Below, piece after piece: positions 11,901-21,490 of a DNA stretch of 64,000 bases. Numbering within the stretch: position 1 is the stretch's first letter; every line of letters starts with the position of its first letter. The notes under the pieces are model-generated. The model did not search any database and was not told where the DNA came from. It was given only the letters and a program-made list of their open reading frames with translations. Made by a program: the position numbers and the translations under genes. Origin of the DNA: Avena insularis (Eukaryota > Streptophyta > Magnoliopsida > Poales > Poaceae); assembly GCA_023614405.1 (NCBI GenBank), contig CM042691.1:178594927-178658926 (forward strand), in the 5' to 3' direction.

Positions 11901-12834
11901 TTTGTTGTAAATATTTTGATGAACAATCCTTGTGCCATGTAGTGGCTTTTGCTGCCCTTAATTAATTTGCTGAGTTTCGTGCTCCTTCAACTGCTTGTTC
12001 ATGTCTTTGTCTTTCTGTTAATCTAGGGTCCTTCGGGTGATGATCTCGTTGACACTTCGCCTACAGCGCAGCTGCGGCCATCCCTGGATGATGCGTCGCA
12101 GCTTGCGTTTCTTCGAGACCGTGTACGTAGCCTCGAGAAAGAGTTGCTTGGGGTGCGTGGCCATGCTGACGTTTGGAAATCCAAGGCGGATTGAGGTGCT
12201 GCCAGAGAGGAGTACTTGATGGCGGAGTTGCTTCGCTTGTTCGAACAGCTTCAATGTGAGTTTTTTGAGCTGTTGCTCGTTACTTCGGATGCGCCTGCTG
12301 GCCTTGCATCTTACTTTTTTGCAAGTATTGCGGGTGCTAGCCTTGCTCCAAGGGAGAAGATGGAGCGTGTTGCTGTTCGGATCAACTGCTTGACACAGCA
12401 GGACATGGAGGCTGGCGGGTTCTTCTGGATGGACCGTGATCGTTCCATGGTCCTTGCGACGGTGCAGGATCGCGTTCATCAGGTATCGCGGGTGCTTCGT
12501 CAGGTGAAGTCTTCACTCACGTCGGTTCTGCATGTGATGTTTCCGCTGGATGATGCACCGTCGACTCTCTCTAGTCTGCTGTCGAAGTTTCGGAACGTGC
12601 ATCGTGTCAAGGAATTGGTGCGGCATCAGCTCGTCGCAGGGGTGAAGGTTGCGCTCTCCCTGGTGCGTTTGCATCGTCCTGATTTAGATTTATCTGTTAT
12701 GGCGGCTGGGCCGCCTCTTCGGCCAGATGGTGGTGAGTGGGATATGCGTCCGCACTATGCGGCTGTAAGGTAGTATGCCGAACAGATCGTAGATCTGTTT
12801 GAGCAGCATGCTCAGGTTATTCTTCAGAATAGGT
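8976..12834 (+). pseudogene. antisense multi-exon gene of the Tat element (Transposase_28-like)
   Basis: Exon 1 starts at ATG 8976 (MGKPKKSSS...) and carries a segment recognised as the Transposase_28 'putative gypsy type transposon' family (LPGNEVIPRPPAGFR, VMFLAF, HSFLRGLL). A one-base change in a T run near 9270 shifts frame, and stops near 9372 and later break the exon. A segment LQARAHPMFLYAGRRDSTRV follows. Introns are seen by GT..AG ends with matching phase: about 9940-10026, 10409-10482, 10670-10910, 10984-11057 and 11304-11388. Exons 10911-10983 and 11058-11303 encode a coiled coil (SLREIDALKNSLGQAEKKAE). The next exon has an in-frame stop at 11691. A last exon, about 12027-12773, has a stop at 12192. 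The spliced length would be near 1,000 aa. It is convergent with pol, and its function is unknown. Antisense extra ORFs are known in Tat elements. Confidence 0.75.
10693..10825. repeat. three GC palindromes at 58-59 bp spacing inside an intron
   Basis: CGGGGGGAGCCCCCG at 10693-10707 and 10752-10766, and CACGGGGGAGCCCCCGTG at 10808-10825, are inverted repeats with a 2-nt centre. They lie in the 10670-10910 intron of the antisense gene. A further GGGGGGAGCCCCCG is at 13021-13034. On the element's sense strand each half reads CGGGGGCTCC, close to the PPT. Confidence 0.85.
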
Positions 12835-13186
12835 AGTACCTGTAAAAAAGATAGATGTAAGATTTTTGTATATTTGACTGGGCGTGTTGTTCCCTTTGTT
12901 ATAAAGGTTTGGTGTTTTATTACGTAGTTCTTTGCTCGTATGCGTGCCCTTTTTGTTAGCCTGACGTGGTCAGCTACTCAGGTGTACACGCGTTATCCTC
13001 AGTCGACGAAGTCGTGAGGTGGGGGGAGCCCCCGAGTGCGTTTGTAGCATGGAGTAAAAGTGCGAGTAGTAAACAAAATTTTGGGGCGAGACACTTCGCT
13101 TTATTCATATCGTAATGGAGGAGGTACATTGTTCGGCTGTGTAGCCTTGGCTGAATAGCCTTATTGAAAGTAAAAGAGGGAGGTAG
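12835..13186. other. spacer between antisense gene and pol (tail-to-tail)
   Basis: No ORF is visible. It would hold the 3' ends of both converging transcription units. One GC palindrome lies at 13021-13034. Confidence 0.5.
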
Positions 13187-14320
13187 CTAGTGGTAGAACC
13201 GTCGTAGTTGTGCGACGTTCCATGGGTTGGAGTATACGACTCCAGTCTCCACGTGTTTGAGGCAATAGGCGCCACCTGGGATGACTTTAGTGATGATGTA
13301 GGGTCCTTCCCACGGTGACTCGAATTTCTTTGGTCGTTCTTGCTTGAGTCGCAAGACTAGGTCTCCTTCGACGAAGGACCTTGGGTGCAGCCATCGGGTG
13401 TGGTAGTTGCGGAGACTCTGTTGGTACGCCGCTGATCGAGCTTATGCTATGTCTCGTGCTTTGTCGAGTGTGTCGACGGCGTCTTCAAGTGCAGCCGTGG
13501 ATTCGGCTTCGCTGTAGGCGACGACCCGTGGGGCCTTGTGGCGCATCTGGCTTCGGCAGCCGACTCCGTGCACCATGAAGAAAGGCGTGTAGCCGGTTGA
13601 GCTATTTGGCGTTGTGCGCAGGCTCCACAGGACCGAAGGTAGCTCTTGTGTCCAGGCACCCGCAAGTCGTTCGAGTAGGCTCATTAAGCGCTTCTTGATG
13701 CCGGCACCGACGAGGCCGTTGGCCTTTTCGACCTGCCCATTTGTTTGCGGGTGCGCCACGGAGGCATATGTGATGTTGATTCTGAGGTCTTCGCAGAAGT
13801 CCTAGAATTCTTTAGAGATGAAGTTCGACCCATTATCGATGATGATGTTGTGAGGCACGCCGAACCTATAGACAATGGATTCAAAGAACTTGACGGCGGT
13901 TTTTCCCTTTTGGTTAGTCACAGGCATGGCCTCAATCCACTTGGTGAATTTGTCGACTACGACCAGGAGGTAGACGTGTCCCCCTTTCGAGGACCTTGGC
14001 AGTTTGCCGATCATGTCAAGGCCCCATTGGGCAAAAATCCAGGCCAAAGGTATGGGCCTGAGCTCTGACCCGGGTGCGTGCGGTTTGTCGGCGAACCTTT
14101 GGCACCCGTTGCATCTTCGGACGATGTCCTTGGCGTCGTTCATGGCCGTTGGCCAGTAGAATCCAGCTCGTAGAGCTTTGGCGACAAGGGAGCGGCTGCC
14201 CGCATGATGGCCGCAGATGTCCTCGTGGATGTCTTGGAGGATGGTTTTTCCGTCGCTGATGGTGACGCACCTGTAGTACACCCGAAATGCTGCGCTTGTA
14301 CAGCTCGCCATTGATGATGG
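13187..14320 (-). pseudogene. Tat integrase (broken)
   Basis: This is the C-terminal part of the Tat polyprotein, which inserts the cDNA into chromosomal DNA. The zinc-binding part shows HEDICGHHAGSRSL and CNGCQRF. The core shows GLDMIGKLP (first Asp), IIIDNGSNF (second Asp) and HPQTNGQVEKAN (Glu), so the three catalytic positions are all present. The C-terminus WNVAQLRRFYH ends at a TAG at 13187-13189. Stops at 13802-13804 (after SKEF) and 13442-13444 break it. No chromodomain is seen, as expected for Tat. A frame change joins it to the upstream RNase H part. Confidence 0.9.
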
Positions 14321-16190
14321 TGAAGGCTTTGGACCGGCGAGATATGCGCCGGGCATCCGTCGGGCTGACAGCCAGTTCTCTGTCTATCACGTACCGGAGG
14401 TATGGCTGTGTCCAAGTTTCTTTGATTGCCATGACCTGCATTAGGTTGACCACGGCGACCTCTGTGTCCAGCTTTTCGGGTCCTTCCTGTCCTTCGGGTA
14501 GCGCAGCTGCCAAGTGCTCTACCTCTTCGGGTGATCCCTTAGGGAAATTTCGCTTGATGGATGGCACGCAGATCTGTTTGAGGAACACACCTGGTGGTAC
14601 TCGTGCACAAGTGGAGCCAATGTTGGCAAGTCTGTCGGTCTCCTCGTTGCTTTCTCTCCCGACGTGCCAAAGCTCGCAGCCGTCAAATTCTCCCTCGAGT
14701 GAGTTGTAGAGTGCGCGGTATGCGATCATGTTTTCGGTGTGTGCGTCGCACTCATTCATCGTCTGTTGGACGACGAGGTTGGAGTCACCGTAGATGACCA
14801 GGCGCGTTGCGCCGCAGATCTTTGCCATCCTCATGCCGTGGATGAGGTCTTTGTATTCCGCTTCGTTGTTGGGAGCTTGAAATTTCATCCGGAGGACATA
14901 CTTCATCTTATCACCCTGCGGGGAGGTCAGTATGACCCCGGCTCCTGCTCCGGCCTCGCACTTGGAGCCGTCGAAGTGCATCGTCCATGACTGTGTCATG
15001 TCTGGTGTGTCTGGCAGTTGTAACTCCATCCAGTGGACGAGGAAGTCCGGGAGGACCTCAGACTTGATTGCGAGTCGCTTCTCGTAGACGATGTCTAGGG
15101 GTGACAGCTCGATGCCCCACAGGGCTACGCGTCCTGTGGCCTCCGGATTGTTCAGGATGTTGTTCAGGGGTGCCTCGTTGATGACCATCACCTGGTGCTC
15201 CTGGAAGTAGTGGCTCAACCGAAGAGTCGTCATGAACACGCCGTAGGCAAGCTTTTGGTAGTGAGGGTACCTCTGCTTTGTTCGCGTCAATACCTTGATG
15301 AGGTAGTAGATTGGGCGTTGGACCCCATGGGTCTTGCCCTCTTCGGGTCGCTCGACCACCAGTACAGTGCTCACCACCTGGTGTGTAGCTGCTATGTACA
15401 GCAGTAGGGGCTCGCGCTCCTTTGGCGTGACCAAGACGGGCGAGGTAGAAAGCATCCGCTTTAGATCTTCGAATGCGTCATCCGCCTCAGGCGTCCACTC
15501 GAATTTGTCGGCCTTGCACAGCAGCTGGTAGAATGGCAGTGCTTTCTCGCCCATGCGGCTGATGAATCTGCTTAATGCCGCTATTCGTCCTGCAAGTTGC
15601 TGGACACCTTTGAGGTTTTTCGGCTTCTCCATGGCCATGATGGCCCGTATTTTCTTCGGGTTCGCCTCGATCCCTTGCTAGGAGATAAAGTAACCAAGCA
15701 GCTGACCCGATGGGACGTCGAAGGCGCACTTTTCGGGGTTAAGCTTGATCCTGTAGCGGTCGAGATTATCGAACGTCTCGCGGAGATCGTCGATGAGCGT
15801 TCTCGCCTCCATGGTTTTGATGACTATGTCGTCGACATAGACTTGGACGTTGCGACCTATCTGGTCCTTTAGGCATGCCTGCATGCACCGCTGGTACGTG
15901 GCACCTGCGTTCTTTAGCCTGAAGGGCATTGTGTTGTAGCAGAACACCCCGAACGACGTGATGAACGCCGTTTTCTCCTGATCTTCGACTTTGAGTCGAA
16001 TCTGGTTGTAGCCTGAGTAGGTGTCGAGGAAGGAGAGCTTCTCGCATCCTGCAGTCGAATCGATGATTTGGTCGATCCGAGGGAGAGGGAAGTGTTCCTT
16101 TGGGCAGTGCTTGTTCAGCGACGTGAAGTCCACGCACATCCGCAGGATGTCCGTGTCCTTTTTGGGGACCATCACAGTATTGGCGGGTCA
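14321..16190 (-). pseudogene. Tat reverse transcriptase, RNase H and second RNase H (broken)
   Basis: RT begins near 16175 (MMVPKKDTDILRMCVDFTSL) and has the catalytic YVDDIV at about 15822-15842. A stop at 15678-15680 follows LLGYFIS. The connection FEWTPEADDAFEDLK leads to an RNase H-like domain (LLLYIAATHQVVSTVLVVE) in which the first acidic residue is not conserved. A second, archaeal-type RNase H follows at about 14990-14610, with HFDGSKCEAGAGAGVIL (Asp), NNEAEYKDLIHG (Glu), IYGDSNLVV (Asp) and SNEETDRLAN (Asp). That dual arrangement is characteristic of the Tat clade, where the first domain is degenerate and the second keeps the active residues. It would copy element RNA into cDNA inside capsids. 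Confidence 0.92.
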
Positions 16191-17005
16191 TTCGCTTTCC
16201 ATGATCTCCCTGATGAAGTTTGCAGCGAGTAGTCTGTTGACTTCAATCCCTATGGCTTCGGCCCGGGGTTTGGACAGTCTCCGGATGGACTGCTTGACGG
16301 GCTTGGTGTCTGGAAAGACGTTGAGTGCATGCTCGGCGAATTCCCTGGGAACTCCTGGCATGTCCGCAGGACACCAGGCGAAGATTTCCCAGTGCTCACG
16401 GAGGAATTTGACGAGCGCGCTTTCCTATGTGGGGCTGAGATCGTTGGCGATCAGCGCCGTCTTGGAGGCATCCGTCGGGTGGACCTACACCTTCTTTGTG
16501 TTGACGGTGGAGTCGAAGGACATATCAGGTGCGTTTTGCCGTGCGACTGGGGGTGCCCCATTGTCCGTCACCTCGCGGAGCCTTACGAGCTCTTCTTGCA
16601 TGCCGAATGACTGGGAGATTCTGTTGAAGTCCCTGTCGCAGTGGTCCGATCGGGTGAAGCTTCCGTGGACCGTGATGACGCCCACAGGTCTGGCATCTTG
16701 ATGGCAGTGTACGCGAAAGCGTGGTCGCAAAGAACCTTGCGAATGCTACACGCCCGAGGATGGCGTGGTATTGTGATGGCCAGTCCACCACTTCGAACTC
16801 GAGAAGCTCGCATCGGAAGTTATCCGGTTTGCCGAAGATGACGTCGAGCCATATCTTTCCCAAGGGGAATATGCCCTTTCCTGGCACGATGCCATGGAAC
16901 ATTGTGTCTGACTGTTTCAGGCTGCACAGCGGGATCCGCATTGCTGCTAGGGTGCTTGCGAACATCAAGTTGATGTCGTTGCCACCGTCCATGAAGATGT
17001 GGCTC
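16191..17005 (-). pseudogene. Tat protease and protease-RT linker (broken)
   Basis: An aspartic protease-like segment HIFMDGGNDINLMFASTL lies near 16964-17000, where other families have DSG/DTG and Tat elements often have VDGGS. FEVVDWPSQYHAILGR closes the domain. After that the frame changes: GVITVHGSFTRSDHC at about 16685 and a linker ending ANFIREIMESE just before RT, with stops near 16425 and 16186. It would process the Gag-Pol polyprotein. The reading frame is not continuous with RT. Confidence 0.8.
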
Positions 17006-19157
17006 ATCTCGGGTGCGACTGAGTGGTTCGGGCCACCTACAGGTGGCGGTGGAGGAGCTCCATGCGCTATCCCGCCTGGTGCGGGTGCGTTCCCGAATCC
17101 AGGGTTTGGGGCTTGCTGCCTCATTTGAGCCATGATTTCGCTGAGTTTATGGAACTCGCGGCAGTCCTTGAGCATGTGGCTTGCCTTCTTCTTACCATCC
17201 TGCTTGTCGATGTAGAAGTGGATGGTGCATGGACCCGATAGTCTTTCGTATGCTGAGGGTTTGTCGTCGTGACCGCAGCGCTGCCACGACTGTGCTGGTC
17301 GTCCTCCATCGCGGAAATTACCTCCGCGGTATCCGCCGCTATTGCGGTTGGCATCGCTGCGGCGGTCGGCGTAGCCAGCCGTGACCATGTCAGGTCCATC
17401 GCGATCGTCGTAGATGCGCGGTCTCCTCTTACTACGGTGTTCTCGCTGTCGGTCGTAGTCGTCCTCTTCCTCCGAGTGCGCTCGGTGGACGGAGTCCTCA
17501 CCGTCAGCCCACCTATTGGCGATGTCCATGAGGTGGTCGAGTGTCTTGGGCTTGACGCGCCCAAGTTCTTCCTTGAAGTCCTGGCGCTTGACACCGTCCT
17601 TGAAGGCGTTGATGGCCCTTTCTTCGGAGATGTGTGCCGCGGAGTTCTTTGTGTTGGACCAGCGCAGTATGTACGAGCGAATGGATTCGCTCGTTCGTTG
17701 AGTGCAGGCTCACAACTCTTCGATCGAGGCAGGCCTCTTGCTGGTGCCTTTGAAGTTTCGGATGAAACTATACGCCAGCTCCTCCCAACTTCGGATCGAC
17801 CCTGAGGATAGGCTGTTTAGCCAGATCCGAGCTGCACCTGTCAGCTGCAGCTGAAGGCATTGCATAGCGGTTTCCCTGCTTCCGCCGTGCAGCTTGACGG
17901 ACGACAAGTGGTCACTGAGCCACGCCTTGGGGTCCTGTGTGCCGTTGAATTTCGGAGTGTCCGAAGGGAGCTTGAAGTTTCGTGGCATCTTTGTCCGTCG
18001 GAAAGATCTACTGAAGCATCGAGCTCCGCAGAGTTCTCCTTCTTCTTCGTCCATCTCGGATTCAGATGAGCATACGCGCTTGGCGCGTGCCTTGTCGATC
18101 TTGCGCTGCGTTGGCTCATTTCGAGCGTCCTAGTCGCGGCTGTGATGGCATGAGCTCTTATGCCTTCGAGGAAGGTCATGCTCTTCATCCTCGGATGAGG
18201 GTGTGGGGTTGCGGTTGAATCTGACCGCAGCCTTCTTTTTCGGCTCCACTGGAGCTTCTCCGTGGAGCACAGCTCCAACAAGTCTGAGCCCGGTAAGCGC
18301 GGACTTGTGCATGGCCCTCTTCAGGTCCCCCTCCGGAGGTGGGTGGGACGCGAGGTACGCGGTGGCTGCCATGATCGCAGCTTGCGGCGTTTTTGGGATG
18401 ACGTTGTCGTCGGCGTCCATCTCCATGAAGGACGCGTTGAGGGCTCGGGTCACCTCGCGACGCTCTTTGGGGTCCATGTTATCCATCCGAGAACGGTGCT
18501 TGTTCCCGTTATTGCCGTGTGAGCTGGAACCGATGCCCATGGCGGAGAGCGCAGCTCGCCGCGCACTGGACTCTGAAGCTGCCTGCTTGCGCTTGTCCAG
18601 CACTTCCTGCATCTTGATCTGCTTCTTGTGCTCCTCGATGAGGAGCATGTGGTATGCCATCAGAACATCTCGTGAGGCATCAGCGGGCAGGATCTTGTTG
18701 CCTGCCACGGCCTCGCGTGCTTGAGTCCATCCTTCCTCGTCGAGCTGGATGACCCGATTGTTGTTTTCCTCGTTGGGTAGGGGGACTGGCTTCTTCTGTT
18801 TCCACCGTTTCTACCCTGCGGGTTGGGTGGAGGATTGTGTTCTTGATCCTGAATGACTACGGCGCACTGGTAGCGCTCGTAGATCGGTCTGCTGTTGCCG
18901 CAGCTTTCGGATCCGAAACCGTAGGTCCCTTCGTCCGATGGCGGATCGCATACATCGAAGTTGCAGCTGTTGCTGTCATAGGACTCGTCTGTTGACGATG
19001 TGGTGCGTAGCACAGGGTGTGGATCCTACTAAGCGGGCATGATCAATGGTAGAGGCACCCGCTCTGGGAGGCGGAGAGTGCCGGTCTGCCCCACCTGGAA
19101 GCAGAAGCTCCCGAATAGGATCTCGAGCCCGTCGCCAACGGGCTCGAAGTCCTTCAT
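17006..19157 (-). pseudogene. Tat gag (broken)
   Basis: The likely start is ATG at 19157 (MKDFEPVGDGLEILFGSF), after a 119-bp leader from the PBS. Two adjacent stops near 19024-19029 and a frame change near 18720 interrupt the N-terminal part. The Retrotrans_gag core lies at about 17990-17725 (PKFNGTQDPKAWLSDHL, GAARIWLNSL, SWEELAYSFIRNFKGT), followed by a stop at 17710-17712. A basic region YDRQREHRSKRRPRIY follows, then a Cys/His segment HMLKDCREFHKL that resembles a reduced zinc knuckle. It would form the virus-like particle and package RNA. Lower-coordinate sequence continues in frame into the protease. Confidence 0.85.
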
Positions 19158-19276
19158 GGTGGCTGGTGAGTGGGCGGTGAAGTCGAAGGCGCCGAAGAGG
19201 AGATGACTCTCCGTCGCCGCGGAGTAGTAGATCACTCGGGTTGGGACTGTCACGATCGCACAATCAGCGTCCCCAG

Positions 19277-19294
19277 TTCCCACAGACGGCGCCA
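19277..19294 (-). other. primer-binding site of the Tat element
   Basis: On the minus strand this reads TGGCGCCGTCTGTGGGAA, two bases after the LTR. TGGCGCCGT matches the complement of the 3' end of plant tRNA-Asp, and the remainder diverges. The same PBS form is common in Tat-lineage elements. Confidence 0.85.
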
Positions 19295-19296
19295 AT

Positions 19297-19794
19297 TGAC
19301 GATTTAATCTTGTCAATGCCCATTGTTATGGACTTGGGTTTTGGAGATGATGGGGATGCTGGAGATCGCGGAACGGTTAGAAAACAAGCAACACGGGACA
19401 CGAGGTTTACCCAGGTTCAGGCCCCCGGAGGGAAAACCCTACTCCTGCTTGTCTGCTCTTGATTACGGCGGAACCAAAGATTACAGGGGTGCGCAGATGC
19501 GATCTGGCGTGGAGGTGTCTATGCGAAAGTATGAGGTCAGATCTCTAGGTCGTGCCCTCCTAGCCTTTATATAGAGTTAGGCAGGTCCCAGGCACAGACC
19601 GAGTCGATTACAGGTTTTAGGGTTTACCCCTTTGAATTTTCTATCTACTCTAATCTTGCTCTCCAAGGATCCGAAGGCGTCATGGGCCCTGGCCACCCGA
19701 AAGTCTTCATGGGCCGGCGTATACTTGTCGTGGGCCTTCCTTGGACTGGACTAGGTATGCTGATATCGTGTACCCGCGGGGTATAACCATGTCA
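19297..19794 (-). repeat. 5' LTR of the Tat element
   Basis: A 498-bp LTR with TG..CA ends, outer flank ATAGG. It is paired with 7176-7673. Confidence 0.95.
19561..19574 (-). promoter_or_regulatory. TATA box of the Tat 5' LTR
   Basis: The minus strand reads CTATATAAAGGCTA, about 230 bp inside the LTR from its transcription-upstream end. It is conserved at the same offset in the 3' LTR (7441-7454). It would drive genomic RNA toward lower coordinates. Confidence 0.7.
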
Positions 19795-20559
19795 ATAGGA
19801 ATTCTTGGTAAATACCTAACTCTAAATCTCAAACCAAACATAATATCCATCTCATATTATTAAACTATCATCTTATCTCCATATCACTTTATAGGAATAT
19901 TTTTCTATAGCAAATCACATAAGCATCTCTTTATCATTTCCAATTGTCTTAACCATATGTGTTTAGGAGATATTATTATCAATTGTTTTCCATAAATAAT
20001 TTTAGTTAATAAGTTCCTAATTTAAAAAGTGATACCATTAAAGATCACAAACAAAAGATAATATGCTTAGATATTAAATCTTTACCCACATTCACAAAAG
20101 AATATAAGTAAATTAAGAACCCTAAATTTCTATGTTAATCTTAATAGAATATATATGTTGCCATTTTATAAATTAATAGAAGTAATATTAACCATATTAA
20201 TTTCTTTTGTATTTTATGCATCAAATAATGATATAGGATCATTATGTATAAAAGTTTCTATTCAAACTATGAGCTAACTAGAGTTAAGTTTTATAAAAAA
20301 AATAAGAAATATTAAATAATAAAGCCATGGTTTAGTATAGAAAGAAATTTAATAATAAAGACTTCTACAAAATATTAAAAGGGGATTTCTATAAAGAAAA
20401 TAAAGAAAATATTTATCATTAAGGTTTACAAAATAAATCTCAATCAATACTAATTGTTGCTGTAAGTATTCAGCAAATAAACTTTGTTAGAAAAGTTCAA
20501 AATAAAGATTAAAAACAAATCTAAAAAGTAAAACGGAAAATAGAAAATAGAAAAAAGTA

Positions 20560-21490
20560 AAAATAATAAAAAACAAATCCTGGACGTGGCCCAACTTCCC
20601 TCTTCTTACCTGACGCCCATGTGCAGCCCACAAAAGCCCAGCAGTCATCCCAGCTCATTCTCTTCAGTGACTGATGGGTGGGACCAAAGAAGGATTGCGG
20701 GTTGAGAGAAAATAAGTGCCAGGGGGTTTTCTGGAAAACCGTCTTCGTCGTCTACCTCGCCAACTAGAAGCAGCTCGCTGGCCGGAGCTCCGCCGTTGAT
20801 GAACCACCGTGCTGTGATGCGTGCTACCACTCTTGGAAGGAAGGGATAAGAACGCCACGACGCCGTCTGCTCGTTCGCATCTCCATTTTCCCCTCTGCAG
20901 CTCTCTCTATCTCAATTTCTTCATCAGTGCCGAAACCCTAGCTCGCCTCGTCGTCGAGCCACACCTCCCCACACTCTTCCAAGTAGCCATGGAGAATCCC
21001 CGTCCTCCGTAGATCCTCTGAGTGAAATCTTGCATCAAGGGGAGCACTCGAGTGGGCGAATTTTGTCGTTCCTCTTTGCGGCAGTTCGTCGGAATCCACG
21101 TCGGAGAGCTCGCCTCTGACCACGCCTGTCCTCGCCGACCTCTCTATCGTCATCAGGGTGAGTTCCTGAACCTTCCAGTATCCTTAAATCGCCTTATCTC
21201 GATGTGAATTGTCGTCTCACCTTGTGCCATCGTCGGCCACCATCAGAGCTCGTCGAAGCCCAGGCTCCGGTCACCATTTCCGAGCAACGCCGCCACTTTA
21301 GGGTCCATTTTGTTGCGCTGATTCGAACTAGGCTAATTTCGTTTGCTAGGGCGCCATGGATGTGTCGCCGGCGACCACCCACTGACGGCGGTGGTGGTGC
21401 TGACGCCATAGCTACTTCACGTCGATGCCACCCTAGACCCAGTCCTCTGTTTGACCTGGTATTTGTCTCTCGTGGCAGGTGACGTGGCCC
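20560..21490 (+). other. GC-rich island inside the giant solo LTR
   Basis: It is flanked on both sides by kilobases of AT-rich sequence. It includes a CT-rich stretch and AAACCCTAG at 20933-20941 (telo-box-like). Short ORFs are present on both strands but none resembles a known protein. A promoter/leader block is the likeliest role, as in other long grass LTRs. The AT-rich parts at 19800-20560 and 21490-23440 hold nothing I recognise. Confidence 0.4.

Larger units (their letters stand above)
7176..19794 (-). mobile_element. Tat-lineage Gypsy retrotransposon with antisense gene
   Basis: This is a complete 12,619-bp element with two 498-bp LTRs, flanked by ATAGG (7171-7175 and 19795-19799). 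The order on the minus strand is 5' LTR, PBS, gag, protease, RT, RNase H, a second archaeal-type RNase H, and integrase, followed by 5.5 kb holding an antisense gene, then PPT and 3' LTR. The second RNase H and the long post-pol region are established marks of the plant Tat clade (Grande, RIRE2, Cinful, Retand). The two LTRs differ by about 15 substitutions and three small indels by eye (about 3%), so the insertion is fairly recent, yet gag-pol already has several stops and frameshifts. Confidence 0.95.

Noticed and set aside
14016..14415. overlapping plus- and minus-strand ORFs opposite Tat pol
   Set aside because: They are shadows of the pol reading frames. The supported antisense gene lies only at 8976-12834.
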